NCBI RefSeq assembly: GCF_016735675.1
Contig: NZ_JAERSG010000001.1
Coordinates: 1,054,001-1,118,000, forward strand
DNA from: Nocardioides baculatus
GTDB taxonomy: Bacteria > Actinomycetota > Actinomycetes > Propionibacteriales > Nocardioidaceae
Length of the DNA: 64,000 bases
Direction: 5' to 3'
In this document: positions 59,554 to 64,000 of the stretch, in pieces
Numbering within the stretch: position 1 is the stretch's first letter
Layout of the letters: every line of letters starts with the position of its first letter
Position numbers and translations under genes: made by a program
The notes under the pieces: model-generated
Told to the model about the DNA's origin: nothing
Seen by the model: only the letters and a program-made list of their open reading frames with translations
Database searches by the model: none

Positions 59554-60822
59554 GTGCCGGCCAACCCGTGGGAGCTGCGTGCCGACGTGCGACCGCTCGA
59601 GGTCGCGGCCTCGCGCTGGGCCGACATCGGTGCGCTGATGGTGCGACGCGGCGACGAGATCGTCGAGGCCGCCCGCCGCGCGACGGAGGGCTGGGACGCG
59701 GCGGCCGCCGAGAGCTACGAGCAGCACCGGCGCCAGGTGCTGGCGAACCTCGACCGGTTCACCACGCTCGCCGTGCAGATCTCCGGGTCGCTGCGGGCGA
59801 TCAGCTCGATCCTCACCTCGTCGCAGAAGGAGCTCGACCAGGCGTGGACCAAGGTCGCACTCGTCCCGCACGAGGTGGTGGGCGAGCAGCGCTACCTCGT
59901 GTTCAAGCCGGAGGACGACGAGGGCCGCGGCAAGGTCGACCACGGCAAGGTGGAGACCGAGGAGATCCGCGCTCGCCTCGCGCAGTCCCTCGACCAGGAG
60001 AGCGCGCGGCTCCGCACGGCGCGCGCCGAGTTCGTGCTGGTGCGCACCGAGCTCACGACGCTGACCGGCGGCACGTTCGGTCGCCGCATCGGTCCGGGCG
60101 TCGGCCCCGGCTTCGGCCCCGACGGGGAGGAGTCGGGCGTCGGCACGGTTCTCCCATCGACCTCCGTCCTGGGCTCCGCGCAGTCCGGCGTCACCGCAGC
60201 CGGCCTGCCGCCGGTGGCGCCGATCTCGGTCGACATGCCACGCCTGACCGGTCTCTCCGCTGCCGCCCTCACTCCGTTCGTCGCCTCTGCGGCGGCCGGA
60301 CTGAGCAGCCGCGGCGGACGGCGTACGTCGAGCGGTCCGCCGCAGGCCGCGGGCGGCATGGGCATGGGCGGCGCGATGGGCGCGCGCGCCGGGACGATGT
60401 CGCGCGGCATGGCCAGTGGTCGTGCCGGCACCCGTCGGCTCGCGACCCCCCGGCTCGAGGGTGAGGACGACGCCGCCGCGGCCGCGCGGGCCAAGCAGGC
60501 GGAGAAGGACGCCAAGCGCGCCGCGCTCGAGGAGAAGCGCGCAGAGCGTGCCGCGCGCAAGGCCGAGCGGGAGAAGGGCAAGGGCAAGCGGGACACCAAG
60601 GACGAGGACACGAACGACGAGGACGAGCGCCCGGACGACGAGGTCGTCGACGAGTCGGTCGAGGAGACCCGGCGGCCCGCCGTCATCGTGGTCGAGGTCG
60701 CGCCGGGCGAGGAGCCGCCGCCCGAGGCCGTGCCGACGGGGGAGCCGACGCACAGCGCCCCCGACGCCGGCCCGGGGGAACAGGCCGATGCCGAGGGCGC
60801 GGACGAGCGATGCCGGTCCTGA
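59554..60822 (+). CDS. Large ESX-like protein with charged tail, paralogue of the metallopeptidase's N-terminal region
   Basis: A 422-residue protein. Residues 1-165 match the start of the protein at 52199 in pattern: an early PWELRADVRPLEVAASRW, W-D turn (EGWDAAAAESYEQHRRQ, about 46-62), LDRFTTLAVQISGSLRAISS and SQKELDQAWTKV. The remainder is flexible: a Gly/Ala/Met-rich stretch (GGMGMGGAMGARAG), then Lys/Arg-rich (RAALEEKRAERAARKAEREK) and Asp/Glu-rich segments. GTG at 59554 is favoured because GGAGG lies 9 nt upstream; an ATG at 59536 is possible. It abuts the convergent MFS gene. Confidence 0.65.
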   Translation: MPANPWELRADVRPLEVAASRWADIGALMVRRGDEIVEAARRATEGWDAAAAESYEQHRRQVLANLDRFTTLAVQISGSLRAISSILTSSQKELDQAWTKVALVPHEVVGEQRYLVFKPEDDEGRGKVDHGKVETEEIRARLAQSLDQESARLRTARAEFVLVRTELTTLTGGTFGRRIGPGVGPGFGPDGEESGVGTVLPSTSVLGSAQSGVTAAGLPPVAPISVDMPRLTGLSAAALTPFVASAAAGLSSRGGRRTSSGPPQAAGGMGMGGAMGARAGTMSRGMASGRAGTRRLATPRLEGEDDAAAAARAKQAEKDAKRAALEEKRAERAARKAEREKGKGKRDTKDEDTNDEDERPDDEVVDESVEETRRPAVIVVEVAPGEEPPPEAVPTGEPTHSAPDAGPGEQADAEGADERCRS

Positions 60823-62280
60823 TCAGGCCGCCTCGGCGACCAGCTCCGAATCGGGCTCGGCGACGAGCTCGTCGACCTGCGCCCGCGGGGTGCGGAGCAC
60901 CGTCGCGACGACGAGCAGGGCCAGGGCCGCGAAGCCCGCGGAGGTGAGCAGCGCCGCCCGGAGGCCGGGCACGAACTCGCCCGGCACCGCGCCGGCGGCG
61001 TACACCGAGACGATCACCGCGACGCCCACGGCGCTGCCGAGCTGCTGCGTGGTCTGCAGCAGTCCGGACGCCGAGCCTGCGTGCTCCGGCTCGACCCCGG
61101 CGAGGACGGTGACGGTGAGCGGCATGAAGCCCAGTCCGGTCGCCAGGCCCGCGATGAGCATCGGACCGAAGACCGTGCCGAGGTAGGTGCCGTCGGTGCC
61201 GGCCGTGCTGAGCCAGGTGTAGCCCACCGCGAGGGCCGACGTGGAGGTCAGCAGCATGGCCCGCGGCCCGACCCGCGCGATCAGTCGCGGCGTGAGTCGC
61301 GACATGCCGAAGATGCCGAGGCTGAAGGGCAGGAAGGCGAAGCCGGTGGCGAGCGGTCCGAACCCGAGCACGACCTGCATGTACTGCACGACGAGGAAGA
61401 ACATCGACAGGTTCGCGCCGATGAGCAGTGCCGTCGTGGCCAGGGCGCCGACGCGGCGGCGGTTGCGGACGAGGTGCGGCTGCACCATCGGGTGCGGGTG
61501 GCGGGTCTCGGTGCGGGCGAGCAGCAGGAGCAGTGCGGCACCGAGGACGAAGCCGCCGATGGTCTGCGGCGAGCCCCAGCCGTGCTCCGGGGCGCCGATG
61601 AGCGCCCACACGAGGGAGACGGCGCCGATGGTCGCGCTGGCGGCGCCGACGAGGTCGAACCGGCCGGACCGGCGCGGGGTCTCGTCGACGAAGCGACCGA
61701 CGAGGAGGAGGACGACCAGTCCGAGCGGGACGTTGATGAACAGCGTCCAGCGCCACGACCCGACGTCGGTCAGGAGGCCGCCGAGGATCAGGCCGATCGA
61801 GGCGCCACCGGAGGAGACGGCACCGAAGAGGGCGAAGGCGCGGTTGCGTGCGGCCTCGTCGGGAGCGCTCGTGGTGAGCAGGGCGAGCACGCTCGGTGCG
61901 GCGAGGGCGGCGCCGACGCCCTGGAGGGCGCGGGTCGCGACCAGCTGTCCGGGCGTCTGCGCGAACCCGCCGAGTGCGGACGCGACCGTGAAGATCGCGA
62001 GCCCGACCTGGAAGGCACGCAGGCGGCCGAAGACGTCGCCGAGCCGGCCGCCGAGGAGCAGCAGCCCGCCGAAGGCGAGCGTGTAGGCGTTGAGCACCCA
62101 CGAGAGGGCCGCCGGCCCGAAGGACAGGTCGGCGTCGATACGGGGGAGCGCGACGTTCACGACGGTCGCGTCGAGCACGATCATCAGCTGGGCGACCAGC
62201 ACGATCGCGATGCCGGCGGCTGCGCGGCCGGCGTGCGGCGGGAGCTCGGTGGGGAGCTCGCGGGCGGTGAGGGATGACAT
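60823..62280 (-). CDS. MFS transporter, DHA2 family
   Basis: A 485-residue drug:H+ antiporter type with about 14 helices. Motif D1 is IVLDATVVNVALPRI, motif A GRLGDVFGRLRAFQVG and motif C SSGGASIGLILGGLLTD. Divergent TetR-type gene and a palindromic operator between them indicate a classic substrate-responsive export pair. Predicted -10 TACTGT on the minus strand (62322-62317). The substrate is unknown. Confidence 0.9.
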   Translation of the reverse strand: MSSLTARELPTELPPHAGRAAAGIAIVLVAQLMIVLDATVVNVALPRIDADLSFGPAALSWVLNAYTLAFGGLLLLGGRLGDVFGRLRAFQVGLAIFTVASALGGFAQTPGQLVATRALQGVGAALAAPSVLALLTTSAPDEAARNRAFALFGAVSSGGASIGLILGGLLTDVGSWRWTLFINVPLGLVVLLLVGRFVDETPRRSGRFDLVGAASATIGAVSLVWALIGAPEHGWGSPQTIGGFVLGAALLLLLARTETRHPHPMVQPHLVRNRRRVGALATTALLIGANLSMFFLVVQYMQVVLGFGPLATGFAFLPFSLGIFGMSRLTPRLIARVGPRAMLLTSTSALAVGYTWLSTAGTDGTYLGTVFGPMLIAGLATGLGFMPLTVTVLAGVEPEHAGSASGLLQTTQQLGSAVGVAVIVSVYAAGAVPGEFVPGLRAALLTSAGFAALALLVVATVLRTPRAQVDELVAEPDSELVAEAA

Positions 62281-62357
62281 GAGGATGGGTCCTGTTCTGG
62301 CCTCGTGGGCCGAGGTACAGTAGATCCGGAGGGTGACTCCGCTTCCTCCACGACAAT

Positions 62358-62374
62358 ACGGAGACTGTCTCCGT
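62358..62374. promoter_or_regulatory. Probable TetR operator
   Basis: ACGGAGA and TCTCCGT (62358-62364, 62368-62374) make a perfect palindrome with a 3-nt centre, just upstream of the TetR gene. A related half-palindrome CGGAG/CTCCG lies at 62327-62341, beside the MFS -10. The two could bind the repressor at both promoters. Confidence 0.6.
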
Positions 62375-62400
62375 TTAGCAAGCCTCGAGGTGAGATTCCG

Positions 62401-62949
62401 GTGCGTGCCGATGCCCAGCGCAACTACGACCGCATCGTCGAGGCTGCCCGAATGGCCTTTCGCGAGCGGGGCTACGACACCTCGCTCGACCAGATCGCCA
62501 AGGACGCCGGCGTCGGCCCGGGCACCCTCTACCGGCACTTCGCGACGCGCGACGACCTGATCGACGCCGTCATGAAGGCGTGGGTCGACCACGTCGAGGA
62601 GACGGCCGACAAGGCGCTCACCCACGAGGGCGGCCCGCGCGAGGTGCTGCTCAACTGGTTCGAGGAGTACGTCCGGCTGATCAGCGTGCACAAGGGCGGC
62701 CCGGCCAAGATCACCGGAGCGATGGGCGACGACGCATCCCCGATCCGGACGAAGTGCCAGGTGCTGCAGTCCGCCGGCGGCCGGGTCCTCGACCGGCTGC
62801 GGGACGAGGACGCCGTACGCGACGACGTCACGCCGCTCCAGGTGGCGCGCCTCGTCGGCGGCATCGCCACCGTCGCCGACCAGTCCGAGCTGGACCTCGT
62901 GGCCGTGCGGCCGATGCTCGAGGTCGTCGCCGACGGACTGCTGAAGTAG
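62401..62949 (+). CDS. TetR-family transcriptional repressor
   Basis: A 182-residue TetR regulator. The N-terminal HTH is RNYDRIVEAARMAFRERGYD then SLDQIAKDAGVGPGTLYRHFATRDDL (about 7-50); the ligand-binding half is all-helical. GTG at 62401 has GAGGTGAG upstream. Divergent from the DHA2 exporter, whose expression it probably represses until the exporter's substrate binds. Confidence 0.9.
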   Translation: MRADAQRNYDRIVEAARMAFRERGYDTSLDQIAKDAGVGPGTLYRHFATRDDLIDAVMKAWVDHVEETADKALTHEGGPREVLLNWFEEYVRLISVHKGGPAKITGAMGDDASPIRTKCQVLQSAGGRVLDRLRDEDAVRDDVTPLQVARLVGGIATVADQSELDLVAVRPMLEVVADGLLK

Positions 62950-62950
62950 G

Positions 62951-62966
62951 CCGGCGCGGGCGCCGG
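62951..62966 (+). terminator. Short hairpin after the TetR gene
   Basis: CCGGCG and CGCCGG with a 4-nt loop, directly before the TAGATT -10 of purL. Confidence 0.45.
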
Positions 62967-62972
62967 TAGATT
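62967..62972 (+). promoter_or_regulatory. purL -10 element
   Basis: TAGATT, 6 nt before the purL GTG (62979): leaderless format. Confidence 0.5.
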
Positions 62973-62978
62973 GCTGCC

Positions 62979-64000
62979 GTGCCCGACTCGAGCGCCGCCC
63001 CCCGTTCCACGTCCACCGCCCAGCCGACCAGCTCAGGCGCCTCCGGGACCCTCGACACGGTCGCGATCGCCTCGGCCGACGCCGAGCGCGAGCAGCCGTG
63101 GGCCGAGCTCGGCCTGAAGGCCGACGAGTACGCGCGGATCCGCGAGATCCTGGGCCGCCGCCCGACGAGTTCGGAGCTGGCGATGTACAGCGTGATGTGG
63201 AGCGAGCACTGCTCCTACAAGTCGACCAAGGTGCACCTCAAGCAGTTCTCGGAGATCCCGCAGGAGACGCCCGTCGGCAAGATGCTGGCCGGCATCGGCG
63301 AGAACGCCGGCGTCCTCGACATCGGCCAGGGCTACGCGGTGACCTTCAAGGTCGAGAGCCACAACCACCCGTCGTTCGTCGAGCCCTACCAGGGTGCGGC
63401 CACCGGCGTCGGCGGCATCGTCCGCGACATCCTCGCGATGGGCGCGCGCCCGGTCGCGGTGATGGACCCGCTGCGTTTCGGCCCGCTCGACGCCCCCGAC
63501 ACCGCGCGCGTGCTGCCCGGGATCGTGGCCGGCGTCGGCGGCTACGGCAACTGCCTCGGCCTGCCCAACATCGGCGGCGAGGCGGTCTTCGACGAGACCT
63601 ACGCCGGCAACCCGCTCGTCAACGCGCTCTGCGTCGGCGTGCTGCGCCACGAGGACCTCCACCTCGCCAACGCCAGCGGCACCGGCAACCAGGTGGTGCT
63701 GTACGGCGCGCGCACCGGCGGCGACGGCATCGGCGGGGTGTCGGTGCTGGCGAGCGAGACCTTCGACGAGGGTGGGCCGGCCAAGCGGCCGAGCGTGCAG
63801 GTCGGCGACCCCTTCATGGAGAAGCTGCTCATCGAGTGCACCCTCGAGCTCTTCCAGGCCGGCGTGATCGCCGGCATCCAGGACCTCGGCGGCGCGGGTC
63901 TCTCGTGCGCCACCTCCGAGCTCGCCTCGGCCGGCGACGGCGGGATGCACGTCGAGCTCGACAAGGTGCCGCTCCGCGACTCGACCCTCCGCCCCGAGGA
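62979..64000 (+). CDS. purL: Phosphoribosylformylglycinamidine synthase subunit PurL (partial)
   Basis: The large synthetase subunit of FGAM synthase (EC 6.3.5.3), cut by the window edge after 340 residues. It begins with a 45-residue Ser/Ala/Thr-rich extension before [21 protein letters not shown], the usual start. [36 protein letters not shown] and [13 protein letters not shown] are conserved PurL motifs with the ATP/FGAR-site histidine in SHNHPS. It works with PurS and PurQ, encoded about 8 kb upstream, and is separately promoted. Confidence 0.96.
   Translation, partial: MPDSSAAPRSTSTAQPTSSGASGTLDTVAIASADAEREQPWAELGLKADEYARIREILGRRPTSSELAMYSVMWSEHCSYKSTKVHLKQFSEIPQETPVGKMLAGIGENAGVLDIGQGYAVTFKVESHNHPSFVEPYQGAATGVGGIVRDILAMGARPVAVMDPLRFGPLDAPDTARVLPGIVAGVGGYGNCLGLPNIGGEAVFDETYAGNPLVNALCVGVLRHEDLHLANASGTGNQVVLYGARTGGDGIGGVSVLASETFDEGGPAKRPSVQVGDPFMEKLLIECTLELFQAGVIAGIQDLGGAGLSCATSELASAGDGGMHVELDKVPLRDSTLRPE

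Noticed and set aside
51867..60822. A complete type VII secretion system
   Set aside because: Only substrate-like proteins are present; no EccB, EccC, EccD, EccE or mycosin gene lies in the window.

Overview
The window is very GC-rich, densely packed DNA with many GTG starts, several overlapping stop/start codons (ATGA, GTGA, TGATG) and many genes that appear to be leaderless. The gene content fits a high-GC actinobacterium, most likely Nocardioides or a relative in Propionibacteriales: DUF3151, DUF3817, DUF3311 with a solute:sodium symporter, class I LysRS, PurS/PurQ/PurL, a SARP-type AfsR regulator and ESX-like proteins. The lineage is an inference; no rRNA or tRNA was seen.

Layout. 1-6.8 kb: the end of a probable histidine kinase, an acetyltransferase, a flavoprotein, an epimerase-like protein, then a three-gene D-glucarate catabolic operon (dehydratase, aldehyde dehydrogenase, glucarate dehydratase) leading to 2-oxoglutarate. 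6.8-13.4 kb: a single-strand locus built around a large AfsR/SARP regulator, with a 38-codon ORF, a double GNAT protein, a hemerythrin protein, a short FAD-binding protein and a membrane protein. Four promoters in it carry heptamer direct repeats at an exact 11-bp period. 13.4-18.8 kb: a PfkB kinase/isochorismatase pair, an ABC exporter and two membrane proteins. 18.9-26.5 kb: an aminotransferase, pyrE, DedA, an RNA methyltransferase, two tandem paralogous ECF sigma modules and class II fructose-bisphosphate aldolase. 26.6-35.2 kb: an MFS exporter, a symporter with its DUF3311 partner, DUF3151, a thioesterase, class I lysyl-tRNA synthetase, an HTH regulator and a lipid-kinase-like protein.

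35.3-64 kb holds seven purine biosynthesis genes (purA, purD, purB, purC, purS, purQ, purL). They are scattered as singles or pairs among unrelated genes, including a third ECF module, a sulfotransferase, an acyl-CoA ligase, RTX-repeat proteins and two ESX/WXG-like gene pairs. One large ESX-like protein joins a WXG-like helical region, RTX calcium-binding repeats and a C-terminal HExxH metallopeptidase domain. No ESX secretion machinery (EccC, EccD, mycosin) lies in the window.

The most notable features are (1) the SARP operator set, which also marks an otherwise overlooked 38-codon gene; (2) the paired ESX-like modules, one with an RTX-metallopeptidase tail; (3) tandem ECF modules sharing an identical promoter-proximal 10-mer; and (4) a recurring leaderless promoter format (TAnnnT, 6-8 nt, start codon), in which the stop codon of the preceding gene three times forms the first half of the -10 box.
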